Below, piece by piece: positions 55,748 to 64,000 of a stretch of 64,000 bases of DNA. The DNA comes from Trueperella bonasi (GTDB lineage Bacteria; Actinomycetota; Actinomycetes; Actinomycetales; Actinomycetaceae), in assembly GCF_030811535.1 (NCBI RefSeq), contig NZ_JAUSQX010000001.1:1674001-1738000 (forward strand). Direction: 5' to 3'. Position 1 is the stretch's first letter. Every line of letters begins with the position of its first letter. Both the position numbers and the translations under genes were made by a program. The notes beneath the pieces are model-generated. The model searched no databases, was not told the origin of the DNA, and worked only from the letters and a program-made list of their open reading frames with translations.

Positions 55748-56953
55748 TCACTCACGCGTGAGCAACCGCAAACGAATATGCGCCTTCGCGTGCTCGAGCC
55801 TATCCAAAATTTCGGGCGGAATCCCGGCCGCAGTGTCGGTGACCATATAGCCGTATTCGCCGCTCGTCGCCAAGGATTGGAATGTCACGTTCACGCGATG
55901 TTCGGCAAATAGGCTGTTGACATCCGCAAGCGCGCCCGGCGTGTTCCAGTGGAACCACACCACGCGGTGAAGCGACTCGGCAGTGGGCGATGCCGAAATA
56001 TTCGGGATGTTGACGGACATGTCAGTCGATCCCTTACGCCAGTAATTCATCATCTTCATGGCTACAAACTGGCCGATCGATTCTTGGGCTTCGAGGGTGG
56101 AACCGCCGATGTGGGGTGTCAAAATCACGTTGTTGAGCCCGATGAGCGAGGAGGAAAACGGATCGCCGTTAGCTAGGGGCTCGGTGGGGAACACGTCCAC
56201 GGCCGCGCCCGCCACCTTGCCGGAGGTCACGGCCTCTCGCAAGGCATCAAGATCCATCACGTGCCCGCGGGCAAGGTTCAAGATCACCGCGCCGTCCTTG
56301 AGCTTCGCAAATTTTTCGGCGTCAAAGTAGCCGGTGTTAGAGCCGCGCCCGTCGATATGCAAACTGACGACGTCGGCACGTTGAAGCAGCTCATCCAGCG
56401 AAACCGGCGCCGCGTTGCCGAGCGCAAGCCGTTCGGCAATGTCATGGAAGATCACTTTCATTCCGAGCGCTTCAGCGACGACGGAAAGCTGCGAGCCGAT
56501 CGAACCGTAGCCGATAATCCCGAGCGTTTTTCCGCGAACCTCGTGCGATCCGTCGGCGGTTTTTTCCCAGATTCCTTGATGGAGGGCCGCATTCTTCGAC
56601 GGTATCTGGCGTACCAGCGAGATCAGCTCGCCAATTGCGAGTTCTACCACCGAACGGGTATTGGAGTAGGGCGCGTTAAAAACGGCGATTCCATGATCGG
56701 CCGCGGCTTCTAGGTCGATCTGGTTGGTGCCAATGCAATAGGCGCCGATGGATGCCAGCTGCGGGCAGGCGTCGATGACCTCGCGGGTCACGTTCGTCTT
56801 GGAGCGGATCCCAAGCATGTCGAAACCCTGAAGCGTTTCGATGAGCTCTTTGGTTTCGAGGGAGCCGGAAATCCGGACCACCTCAACCCCGTAGCGTTCG
56901 AAGACCTCATCGGCACTGGCATGCGGATTTTCTAGGAGAAGGATTCGCGTCAC
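55748..56953 (-). CDS. serA: D-3-phosphoglycerate dehydrogenase, short ACT type
   Basis: SerA oxidises 3-phosphoglycerate in the first step of serine synthesis. The protein of about 401 residues is the E. coli type: substrate/NAD domains with GRSKTNVT-like GIRSKTNVTREV, the cofactor loop IGYGSIGSQLSVVAEALGM, catalytic LARGHVMD, VDVFPTEPL and TPHIGGSTLEAQ, then a single ACT domain for serine feedback (VVWFHWNTPGALADVNSLF). The start may be GTG 56953 (AAAGAG site) or GTG 56974 (AGGGG site); I prefer the first. Confidence 0.92.
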   Translation of the reverse strand: MTRILLLENPHASADEVFERYGVEVVRISGSLETKELIETLQGFDMLGIRSKTNVTREVIDACPQLASIGAYCIGTNQIDLEAAADHGIAVFNAPYSNTRSVVELAIGELISLVRQIPSKNAALHQGIWEKTADGSHEVRGKTLGIIGYGSIGSQLSVVAEALGMKVIFHDIAERLALGNAAPVSLDELLQRADVVSLHIDGRGSNTGYFDAEKFAKLKDGAVILNLARGHVMDLDALREAVTSGKVAGAAVDVFPTEPLANGDPFSSSLIGLNNVILTPHIGGSTLEAQESIGQFVAMKMMNYWRKGSTDMSVNIPNISASPTAESLHRVVWFHWNTPGALADVNSLFAEHRVNVTFQSLATSGEYGYMVTDTAAGIPPEILDRLEHAKAHIRLRLLTRE

Positions 56954-56989
56954 AACATCACTCTTTCTTTGCACCTTGCCCCTGTGTAG

Positions 56990-59221
56990 CTATAGGCCGT
57001 GGGGCAGTGCGCTTCGGTACAGAACGTCTAGCCGGCGCGTGGGGCGCGTCATGGCCACGTACAGATCGCCGGGCCCGTCAGCCAAAACGGCGTGGGGTTC
57101 AACGAGCACGACGACGTCGTATTCCAACCCTTTTGCCATTCTAGCGGTGAGCACATGTATTCTTGCCGAAATTTCAGTTCCGGTGCGATCGAGCGTCCAG
57201 TCACTGAGAATGGGCGAGGCTGCCAGTGCATCCCCGACGGCGCCGTGCTCGGCTTGCGCGGTGATCACGGCGATCGAACCGCGCCCTTCGCCGAAGTCTT
57301 CGTCGAGCTCGCGTGCAGCTTTTTGGACCAGCGACACCAATTCCGCTTCCCCGCCTTGCGTGCGGCGGTAGGCTCCTTCAAGGTCGCGCGCTGGCCGCAT
57401 GTGTCCGACGTCGTAACCCGCGCATTCCATGACGCGCGCGGCGCGTTCGAGCACACTTGCCGGCGTGCGGTAGGAGATCGTCAACTGTTCCACGCGATGG
57501 AACGTCGATAGCTCACCGAGTGCCTCGTCCCACCCACCTGTTGGGGCGCCAGCTGGCCGCTGGTCAAGATCGCCGACGAGCGTCATTGACTTGGCCGGGT
57601 TTCGCCGGGCGATCATCCGCCACTGCATGGCCGAAAGTTCTTGGGCTTCATCAACGACGACGTGCCCGTACGTCCACGTGCGATCGGCGGCTGCGCGTTC
57701 TGCCAACGTGTGCCCGGAAGCGGGGGTGCCAAGGCGCTGCGTCATCATCTGTGAATTTACGATACCGCCACCCAATCCCATCGAATCCATCGTTTGAGCG
57801 ACGTAGTTGGACAGCTCGTTTTCTTCAATTTGCTTGGCGTTGCGCTTGGTGCGTTCGGCATCGGAGAGGAATTCGCCAAGGTGCTCGGCAAGTTCGTCCA
57901 CGATTGGGATATCTGCCGCGGTCAGGCCCGATTCGCGCTCGCGGCGCAAGAGTTCGCGTTCGCGCTGTGACAGTTCTGGTGCGATGCGCTCGAGCAGCTC
58001 GGGCCAGTGGTAGATGCGTTTTAGTAATTCGGTTGCCGAGCTGGGCATCCAGTGCAGGTTGATTTCCCGGCGCGCATCCTTCGATTCGGCGACATCGGAG
58101 ATCAACCAGTCCGAATCTTCAAGAGTTGTTTCAAAAGCGTTTGCGAACTGCTGGGCAAGTTCGGTGACCAGCTTTCGGGCGTATATGTCCCGCGCTTCGT
58201 TGTGTGGTTTACCGCTACGGCGGGCGCGGCGCTGTGCGTCGTCGACCATGTCCGGAGTGAGCCGCACGCGCTTGCCGTTGATCTTGAATGAAACCGTTTC
58301 CTTCAACGGTTTTTGGACGATCCGCGAGATTGCGCGCTTGGCGTATGTTGCCCACTGCGCGCGCCCCTTGATTTCGGCAACTTCAGCGCTTTCGCAAGCG
58401 GAGACGGCGACGCCGGGCACCATCGCTTCGATGGTTGTGGAGACTACGTCGGACTCGCCAAGTGATGGTAAAACCTGATCGATATAGCGCAAAAAGACGG
58501 GGGAGGGCCCAACGATGAGCACCCCGGAACGGGCGAGTCTTTCCCGGTGGGTATACAGCAGGTAGGCGGCTCGATGGAGCGCCACGGCAGTCTTGCCCGT
58601 GCCCGGCCCGCCTTGCACCACGAGGATTCCGCTGGCATCAGCGCGGATGATGCGATCCTGTTCAGCTTGAATTGTGGCCACAATGTCGCCCATTTTGCCG
58701 TCACGCGCCGCGCTCATCGCCGCGATGAGCGCGCCTTCACCCGTGAGATTCAGGCCCGAAGAATCGGCCTCTTGTGACAGGAGTTCATCTTCGACTCCGG
58801 TCACTTCCCGAAACCTGGTCTGGATATGCCGCCGCCGCACAATGCCAGCCGGATGTGCCGCCGTCGCCTGATAAAACGGTTCGGATTGTGGAGCGCGCCA
58901 ATCGGTCAGCAAAATTTCTTGATCGTCGTCACGAAGCGTCATCCGCCCAATATGCGTGACGTTGCCGCCCTCGTGATCTAGGCGACCCATGACAAGCCGG
59001 TTTTCCAAATTGCGCAGACGAATCAAATTATCTTCGTAGTGGGTGGCAAACGAATCCCGTTCCGACACAGAACTCGGCGTGCCACCACCACCTTGCCCGC
59101 GAACCCGCGCAAGCTGCTCGGTGTAATACTCGCGCTGGCGATCAAGGGCCTGATAGGCAACATCAACGAAGGCTTGCTCTTCGGCAATGGCCAGATCAAT
59201 GGCAGATCGATTCTCGTGCAA
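56990..59221 (-). CDS. HelD-like RNA polymerase-recycling helicase (UvrD/Rep superfamily)
   Basis: A 743-residue SF1 helicase-like protein. An N-terminal coiled-coil arm (EEQAFVDVAYQALDRQREYY) is followed by TDWRAPQSEPFYQATAAHPAG and Walker A VVQGGPGTGKTAVALHRAAYL near 205. The later motifs are VVDEAQELSAMQWRM, LVGDLDQRPAG and TARMAKGLEYDVVVL. HelD proteins pull stalled RNA polymerase off DNA; actinobacterial members (class II, HelR) can give rifampicin tolerance. The TTG at 59221 follows AGGGAGCACGA. It is divergent from the PAC2 gene. Confidence 0.9.
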   Translation of the reverse strand: MHENRSAIDLAIAEEQAFVDVAYQALDRQREYYTEQLARVRGQGGGGTPSSVSERDSFATHYEDNLIRLRNLENRLVMGRLDHEGGNVTHIGRMTLRDDDQEILLTDWRAPQSEPFYQATAAHPAGIVRRRHIQTRFREVTGVEDELLSQEADSSGLNLTGEGALIAAMSAARDGKMGDIVATIQAEQDRIIRADASGILVVQGGPGTGKTAVALHRAAYLLYTHRERLARSGVLIVGPSPVFLRYIDQVLPSLGESDVVSTTIEAMVPGVAVSACESAEVAEIKGRAQWATYAKRAISRIVQKPLKETVSFKINGKRVRLTPDMVDDAQRRARRSGKPHNEARDIYARKLVTELAQQFANAFETTLEDSDWLISDVAESKDARREINLHWMPSSATELLKRIYHWPELLERIAPELSQRERELLRRERESGLTAADIPIVDELAEHLGEFLSDAERTKRNAKQIEENELSNYVAQTMDSMGLGGGIVNSQMMTQRLGTPASGHTLAERAAADRTWTYGHVVVDEAQELSAMQWRMIARRNPAKSMTLVGDLDQRPAGAPTGGWDEALGELSTFHRVEQLTISYRTPASVLERAARVMECAGYDVGHMRPARDLEGAYRRTQGGEAELVSLVQKAARELDEDFGEGRGSIAVITAQAEHGAVGDALAASPILSDWTLDRTGTEISARIHVLTARMAKGLEYDVVVLVEPHAVLADGPGDLYVAMTRPTRRLDVLYRSALPHGL

Positions 59222-59368
59222 TCGTGCTCCCTGGGTCGGAATATGGCAGTCAATTATTCCTGAATTGCCACCCCGATTGCCAACTCGTGTCCTAACCCAC
59301 AGCCGGTTAACGCGCGGAATAGTTAGCCAACTGCCAAGCGTTATGAGAATGTAGAAGCGGAGGCATTT

Positions 59369-60481
59369 TTGACTGACTTTTTCACTCTTGACTCGATGGC
59401 AAGCGGCCTAAGTGTAGACACGCTTGTGATCAACCTCGTCGACCCTTTGATCGACGCCGGTGACACCGCGCAGGCCATTAACGCCACCATTCAAACCCTC
59501 GACGACGAACCAATCGGCACTTTCGATTCGGACGCTATTTTCGACTACCGAGCCCAGCGCCCAATCGTCAGCTACGCCGACGGGCACCTCGTGGGTGTCA
59601 CGGTGCCATCGGTGCGCCTCTCACTGGTCACGGACGTGCACGGGAAAAACTTCCTCTACCTTTCCGGCCAAGAACCCGACTTCCGTTGGCGCGAAATCTC
59701 CGAAACCATTATTGACATCATCGAACGCTTCGGCGTTCAGCAGGTGTATTCATTCGCCGCCATGCCAGCCCCAGTGCCGCATACCCGGCCCGTCGACATG
59801 CTGATCCGGGCCACGGCCGGTGACCATCCCGTCGTCGAAGGATTTGCTGAACACTACGCCGAACTTTCCGACGTCTTCGAATACATGGCGGCGGAAAAAG
59901 AAATTCCCGTCGTCAACATTCGCGTCCGCGTGCCGTTCTACCTGGTGCGCGGAGACAGTCCATTTTTTGCCGGAGCGCTCGCGGCGATTAAAATGCTGGC
60001 TGCCCGCGGCGGCCCAACGTTCCCGCTCGGTGACCTTGAACAACTCGAGGACAACCAGCAAAAGGCGATCGCCGAATTGCGGGAGGAGGGCTCGGATTTT
60101 GATGCGCTCATTAAAAAGCTCGAACATGACTATGACGAATCCGAACTTGGCTTCGTCACCAACGAAGAAATCGTGCCGCGCATTCCCTCGTCGGATGAAA
60201 TTGGCGACGCCGTCGAACAATTCCTGGCCAGCCAGGACTCCTCACCTTTAGACCGCGTCCAAAAGAGCAAGCAACCACCTCAGTTGGGTGATCAGTACTC
60301 AACCGACCAGTACGCGGGAGACCTGCGGCGAATCGGTGAAGATCTACGCAGGGCTAGTCCCGCAGCGCAAGAATCGGCTGGCGAAGAGCTGGCAGATGAT
60401 GACCAGGCAGCGCAACCGCCAACCGGCATTCAATCCGAGAATCCCGAGATCGAAAACAACGAGGAAAACGAGGGAGAATGA
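59369..60481 (+). CDS. PAC2 family protein
   Basis: A 370-residue protein of the family named after proteasome assembly chaperone 2. The core has LVTDVHGKNFLYLSGQEPDF, IDIIERFGVQQVYSFAAMP and IPVVNIRVRVPFYLVRG, and EFE-like FVTNEEIVPRIPS follows. The last 80 residues are acidic, Gln/Glu-rich and likely disordered. Actinobacteria carry PAC2 proteins of unknown role; a proteasome link is not shown here, and no proteasome genes are in the window. The TTG start has GCGGAGG upstream. It overlaps the MFS gene by 4 nt. Confidence 0.85.
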   Translation: MTDFFTLDSMASGLSVDTLVINLVDPLIDAGDTAQAINATIQTLDDEPIGTFDSDAIFDYRAQRPIVSYADGHLVGVTVPSVRLSLVTDVHGKNFLYLSGQEPDFRWREISETIIDIIERFGVQQVYSFAAMPAPVPHTRPVDMLIRATAGDHPVVEGFAEHYAELSDVFEYMAAEKEIPVVNIRVRVPFYLVRGDSPFFAGALAAIKMLAARGGPTFPLGDLEQLEDNQQKAIAELREEGSDFDALIKKLEHDYDESELGFVTNEEIVPRIPSSDEIGDAVEQFLASQDSSPLDRVQKSKQPPQLGDQYSTDQYAGDLRRIGEDLRRASPAAQESAGEELADDDQAAQPPTGIQSENPEIENNEENEGE

Positions 60482-61857
60482 CCCGCCACAAAGTGGCAGT
60501 TTTCGTCTGGCTCATCGCCGTTGCCGTATATGCGGTTGCCGTAGCGGGACGAACGTCCTTTGGCGTTGCGGGCCTTACTGCAATCGACCGTTTCGACATC
60601 AGCGCGGCAACTCTTTCCCTATTCACGGTTGTGCAAGTAGGCGTGTATGCCGCCGCTCAAATCCCGGTGGGCCTGCTGCTCGACAAATTCGGCCCCAGAG
60701 TACTACTCGGAAGTGGCGCAATCATTCTCGCCGCTGGCCAGGTGGGGATGGCACTGGCAGACACGGTGGGATTCGCGCTCGCGGCCCGCGTATTAGTGGG
60801 CTTGGGTGACGCTACGGCCTTCACATCCGTGATCCGAATCGTTCCATCGTGGTTTGCCCCTCGCCGCGCCCCGCTGTTTACTCAGCTGACGGGTATCATT
60901 GGCGGGCTTGGACAGTTCATTTCTTCGGTGCCTTTTGCGTATCTGTTGGCCAACGTTGGATGGGCGCCCGCCTTTGGCGGACTTGCGATTCTGGGCGTTG
61001 CTGTTTCCGGCCTTGCCTTTGCTTTCATTCGTGACACGCCAAAGAAATGGACGCTGACGCACATCGAAGAAGATGACGAAGACCTCGCTCGGCAGATGAC
61101 CTCCACCGTTTCCGACACTGACGACATGACGATCAGCCAAACCCTTCGCGAACCGGCGTCGTGGCTTGGCTTTTGGACACACTGGGTGGGCAACTTTCCG
61201 CAAACCGTGTTTTTGCTGTTGTGGGGCGTGCCCTTTCTTCAGATCCATCAGGGAATGAGTCAGGCCGGTTCTTCAGCAATTTTGCTTGTGGTAACGGGCG
61301 CTGCGATCATTCTTGGCCCCTTGGTTGGCGAGTTAACCGCACGCCATTCAATGCGCCGGATCTGGATCGTCAATGGGATCTCGTGCACGCTGGCAGCGGT
61401 ATGGGCACTGGTTTTGGTGTTGCCTGCACCCGCTCCACTGTGGATGATCGTCGTGCTGCTCGTCGTGATCGCGGCCACCGGGCCCGCTTCGAGCATCGGC
61501 TTCGACTATGCGCGCACCTCGATTCCGGTCCGCCGCCTAGGAACTGCCAATGGGCTGATCAACATGGGTGGTTTTATCGCCGCGCTCATCACGGCCTGGC
61601 TGATCGGCGTCGTTCTCGACTGGTCTTCGCAAGGGGCGCCGTTGGGGGCAGGCGATTTCAAACTCGCGATGTCCACCCAGGTGTTCGCGTGGATCGTGGG
61701 CATGGTGATGCTTGAGGTTTTCCGGCGCAAAACCCGCAAGCGCGACGCCGAACGCGGCATTACCGTTCCACCTTTGCGCAAGGTAATAGCGCGGTATCAG
61801 GCCCGATTCGAGGCGCGCAAGGCGGCCGCGCGCGAAGCTAAGCGCCGGCCTCGTTAG
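60478..61857 (+). CDS. MFS transporter
   Basis: A 459-residue permease with 12 predicted helices in two halves. Motif A is LLLDKFGPRVLLGSGA between helices 2 and 3, and the central loop holds an acidic stretch (HIEEDDEDLARQM). GRTSFGVAGLTAIDRF at helix 1 resembles nitrate/organic-anion type permeases, but the substrate cannot be told. The basic C-terminus is RARFEARKAAAREAKRR-like. It is coupled to the PAC2 gene (ATGA), and its end overlaps the convergent gene by 20 nt. Confidence 0.85.
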   Translation: MTRHKVAVFVWLIAVAVYAVAVAGRTSFGVAGLTAIDRFDISAATLSLFTVVQVGVYAAAQIPVGLLLDKFGPRVLLGSGAIILAAGQVGMALADTVGFALAARVLVGLGDATAFTSVIRIVPSWFAPRRAPLFTQLTGIIGGLGQFISSVPFAYLLANVGWAPAFGGLAILGVAVSGLAFAFIRDTPKKWTLTHIEEDDEDLARQMTSTVSDTDDMTISQTLREPASWLGFWTHWVGNFPQTVFLLLWGVPFLQIHQGMSQAGSSAILLVVTGAAIILGPLVGELTARHSMRRIWIVNGISCTLAAVWALVLVLPAPAPLWMIVVLLVVIAATGPASSIGFDYARTSIPVRRLGTANGLINMGGFIAALITAWLIGVVLDWSSQGAPLGAGDFKLAMSTQVFAWIVGMVMLEVFRRKTRKRDAERGITVPPLRKVIARYQARFEARKAAAREAKRRPR

Positions 61858-62668
61858 CTGGCGGCCAACCAATATCGCGATCGTAGAGCAGGCGCGCACC
61901 GATCGCCGCTTCCTCGAGGCGTTCTTGACTGACGACGACGGTCGGTAGCGGCAAGCGCCCAACGTGGCGGGAAATTTCGGCAAGCGGTAGGCGGCGGTGC
62001 GAGGCAATCAAGATGACGTTGCCGAACCTGCGGCCCTTAACGATCGCGGGATCAGAAATTCCGGCAACGTGCGGAAATGATTCGCGCAAGGCGCGTACTT
62101 CCCGATACACCGGGGCTAGACCGGCTTCGCCTGCGATGTTCAGGCAATAAAGGCCCTCAGAGTCAAGCAGGTCCGCCGCCTTGCGATGCGCCTCGACGGT
62201 GGCCAGGTGATGAGGGATACGCCCGGCGGCAAACGTGTCGCGGACGATCAAGTGCCAGGTGCCCTTGTTCGTGTCCAGGGTTTGGCGGGCGTCTTCTGCT
62301 CGAATGCGAAGGAGTGGCGCTGAGGGTAAGTCGATCCAGTCCCGGACGAGCGTGGCTAGTTCGGCGTCGATCTCAATGGCAAGTTGCCTCGAATTTGGGC
62401 GGCTTGCTTCGAGCGCCCGGGCCAAAGCGCAGCCCGCGGCCCCAAGGTGCAGTGCACGCAAAGGCCGCCCGGCGGTAAACATCGCGTTAGTTGCGATACG
62501 GATTTGTTGCATGTATTCGAACTCGAGATGCGCGGGATCTGCGAGGTCGACGGCCGAGGACTCCACGCCGTCGACGTAAATGGTTAAAAGACTGCCGCTG
62601 TGCTCCACTTCAATGGTAGACATCGAGGTTCGGACGCTGCGGGGCGCATCTTGTTTGTGACGAGGCAT
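61838..62668 (-). CDS. Spermidine-synthase-fold methyltransferase-like protein
   Basis: A 276-residue protein with the Rossmann fold of spermidine synthases: a short beta N-terminal domain (TIEVEHSGSLLTIYVDGVES), ALHLGAAGCALARALEASRP as cofactor loop, LAIEIDAELATLVRDW, RIRAEDARQTL and HLIVRDTFAAGRIP. The polyamine-binding acidic residues are not obvious, so a polyamine substrate is doubtful. Similar actinobacterial proteins are annotated as spermidine synthase. The ATG lies 7 nt after a minus-strand -10 box, divergent from dinB. Confidence 0.78.
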   Translation of the reverse strand: MPRHKQDAPRSVRTSMSTIEVEHSGSLLTIYVDGVESSAVDLADPAHLEFEYMQQIRIATNAMFTAGRPLRALHLGAAGCALARALEASRPNSRQLAIEIDAELATLVRDWIDLPSAPLLRIRAEDARQTLDTNKGTWHLIVRDTFAAGRIPHHLATVEAHRKAADLLDSEGLYCLNIAGEAGLAPVYREVRALRESFPHVAGISDPAIVKGRRFGNVILIASHRRLPLAEISRHVGRLPLPTVVVSQERLEEAAIGARLLYDRDIGWPPANEAGA

Positions 62669-62675
62669 GCGATCC

Positions 62676-62681
62676 AGTGTA
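62676..62681 (-). promoter_or_regulatory. -10 box TACACT, leaderless spermidine-synthase-like gene
   Basis: On the minus strand the hexamer ends 7 nt before the ATG at 62668. Confidence 0.45.
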
Positions 62682-62706
62682 GCGCTTAGATGTCGGAGCT
62701 AGCGCG

Positions 62707-62712
62707 TAAACT
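62707..62712 (+). promoter_or_regulatory. dinB -10 box TAAACT
   Basis: The box leaves a leader of about 12 nt that carries the AAAGGAG ribosome site of dinB. No LexA box is seen nearby. Confidence 0.4.
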
Positions 62713-62731
62713 GGCTGTGAAAGGAGCACAG

Positions 62732-63967
62732 ATGTCCAGGGGCCCGCGAAGCGAACGTGCGAAGCGAAATTGGGGGAGCGACGATTCCCAGACCAATATT
62801 TTGCACGTAGACATGGACGCCTTCTTCGTGTCCGTAGAGCTGCTCTCGAGGCCAGACTTGGTAGGCAAACCCGTTGCAGTGGGTGGGCAAGACCGTGGTG
62901 TGATCGCCGCTGCCTCCTATGAGGCTCGGCGGTTCGGGGTGAATTCGGCGATGCCGGTGGGGCAGGCGAAGCGATTGTGCCCCGAGCTGGTGATTTTGCC
63001 GACCAGCCACGGCCTTTACGGCAAAGTATCGAAGCGGATCATGGGGATCTTGGAGGATGTCACGCCACTAGTTGAGAAAATTTCTGTGGATGAGGCCTTC
63101 CTTGATGTGCGCGGGGCTCGCAAGATCTTTGGTACGCCAGTGCAGATCGCTCAGCACATTCGGGAAACGATACGGGCGCGGGAAAATGTTCCGGCGTCGA
63201 TCGGCATTGCCTCAACCAAACACGTTGCGAAAATCGCCTCCGCACACGCCAAACCCGATGGTCTGCTCCTGATCCCGCACGAGCAGACCATTCCCTTTCT
63301 ACATTCCTTGCCCGTTGGCGCGCTGTGGGGAGTTGGGCCCGTGTCGCGCGAAAAGCTTGAACGTAAAGGAATTAAAACCACCGGGGATCTGGCTGCCCTG
63401 GGGGAACACCGCCTTCGCCGGCTTCTTGGCGATGCGGCTGGTTCGCACCTGTATGCGCTCGCGATGGGGCACGATCCGCGTGCGGTCACTGTGGAATCGG
63501 TGGAAAAATCGGTGAGCCGCGAGCAGACCTTTTTCGATCCGATTATCGAGCGGAAGGAAGCCGAGCGGGTTTTGCTCCACTTGGCAGACGACGTCGCGCG
63601 TAGGTTGCGGCTACAAGAATTCGTGTCGTGGACGATCGGAATCAAAGTGCGCGCTGACGCCGATTTTTCGACCATCTCGCGTTCGGTGACTCTTGGCGGG
63701 CCCACCGATTTGGCAAGTGAGATTTATGCGGCGGCGCGGCGGTTATTTGCCGGGGTGGAAATCCCAGGTGGCGGGATCCGGCTGATTGGTGTGCGGGCCG
63801 AAAATTTGGCGAATCCCAGCGCTGGCGTGCAGATGTCAATCGACGACGACGGCCGGCGCGGCAAAGCCGAGGCTGCTATGGACTCGGTGCGGCAAAAGTT
63901 TGGTGGCCAGATCTTAAAACCTGGTTCTTTGATTGGCGAGGTCGAGGATCCGCGGGCTCTTGAATAG
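62732..63967 (+). CDS. dinB: DNA polymerase IV (Y family)
   Basis: Pol IV copies past damaged bases with low fidelity. The 411-residue protein has HVDMDAFFVSVELL and SVDEAFLDVRGA (catalytic acids), SIGIASTKHVAKIAS, the helix-hairpin-helix LPVGALWGVGPVSREKLERK, and a little-finger domain. VQMSIDDD near the end may be a beta-clamp-binding motif. ATG 62732 has AAAGGAG; an in-frame upstream start at 62690 precedes the -10 box. No SOS box is visible, so control by LexA is not supported here. Confidence 0.94.
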   Translation: MSRGPRSERAKRNWGSDDSQTNILHVDMDAFFVSVELLSRPDLVGKPVAVGGQDRGVIAAASYEARRFGVNSAMPVGQAKRLCPELVILPTSHGLYGKVSKRIMGILEDVTPLVEKISVDEAFLDVRGARKIFGTPVQIAQHIRETIRARENVPASIGIASTKHVAKIASAHAKPDGLLLIPHEQTIPFLHSLPVGALWGVGPVSREKLERKGIKTTGDLAALGEHRLRRLLGDAAGSHLYALAMGHDPRAVTVESVEKSVSREQTFFDPIIERKEAERVLLHLADDVARRLRLQEFVSWTIGIKVRADADFSTISRSVTLGGPTDLASEIYAAARRLFAGVEIPGGGIRLIGVRAENLANPSAGVQMSIDDDGRRGKAEAAMDSVRQKFGGQILKPGSLIGEVEDPRALE

Positions 63968-64000
63968 AGTTTCGTTACGGGCGTGAGCTCCCACTTTAGC

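Noticed and set aside
62676-62731. LexA box in front of dinB
   Set aside because: No CGAAC-N4-GTTCG-like sequence is present in the divergent region.
1-64000. tRNA or rRNA genes
   Set aside because: I saw no cloverleaf with a GTTC-type T-loop and CCA-proximal stem in any intergenic gap; short gaps leave little room. A tRNAscan run would settle it.

Overview
The window is a stretch of actinobacterial chromosome with GC in the high fifties, judged by eye. The gene order points there: pyrH-frr-cdsA-rlmN-dxr-rseP-ispG, then proS/rimP-nusA-ylxR-infB-rbfA-truB, ribF-rpsO-pnp, a dap/rnj/ftsK block, pgsA-cinA-HTH-DUF3046-recA-recX-miaB-miaA-hflX, and finally lexA-LysM-nrdR. Other clade signs are a DivIVA-repeat protein, DUF3046, a DUF4081/GNAT protein, HelD and PAC2 proteins, and many genes whose start codon lies 6-7 nt after a -10 box, as in leaderless transcripts. 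A member of the Actinomycetaceae (Trueperella/Arcanobacterium-like) would fit. That placement is inference.

Layout. 1-9.5 kb: start of an MFS pump on the minus strand, an S4-domain protein, then a dense operon for UMP kinase, ribosome recycling, CDP-DAG synthesis, RlmN, a DivIVA-repeat protein, two MEP-pathway enzymes (Dxr, IspG) around a site-2 protease, and a GNAT. 9.5-25.3 kb: translation and RNA genes (proS, rimP, nusA, ylxR, infB, rbfA, truB, rpsO, pnp), with a LemA/DUF2207 pair and a 62-residue CxC protein translationally coupled to ribF. 25.3-27.2 kb: the only clearly accessory segment. It holds a 19-bp-periodic repeat element and a broken retron/DRT-like reverse transcriptase. 27.2-36.9 kb: M16 protease, dapB, a SWIM-SNF2 ATPase, dapA, RNase J and a 2-hydroxyacid dehydrogenase. 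37-42.8 kb: FtsK translocase, CapA-like lipoprotein, PgsA, CinA/PncC, a ClgR-like regulator and DUF3046. 42.9-53.8 kb: a second copy of the repeat element, then the SOS and tRNA-modification block (recA, recX, miaB, miaA, RsmC-like, hflX, a DinG-like helicase, lexA, a LysM cell-division suppressor, nrdR). 53.8-64 kb: acyl-CoA ligase, SerA, HelD, PAC2, MFS, a spermidine-synthase-fold protein and DNA polymerase IV.

How it works together. LexA boxes are visible at recA and across the lexA/LysM divergent region, so those genes form one SOS circuit. Most other genes are housekeeping: ribosome assembly, RNA turnover (RNase J, PNPase), isoprenoid, phospholipid and lysine/DAP synthesis, and cell division.

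The most unusual signals are: (1) a roughly 130-bp collinear element made of 19-bp repeats around a palindrome, present twice, each copy just downstream of a strong terminator; (2) the reverse-transcriptase remnant next to one copy; (3) the consistent leaderless promoter geometry; (4) a possible ATC start codon for hflX; (5) the small CxC protein overlapping ribF. All calls come from reading the sequence. No database search was run.
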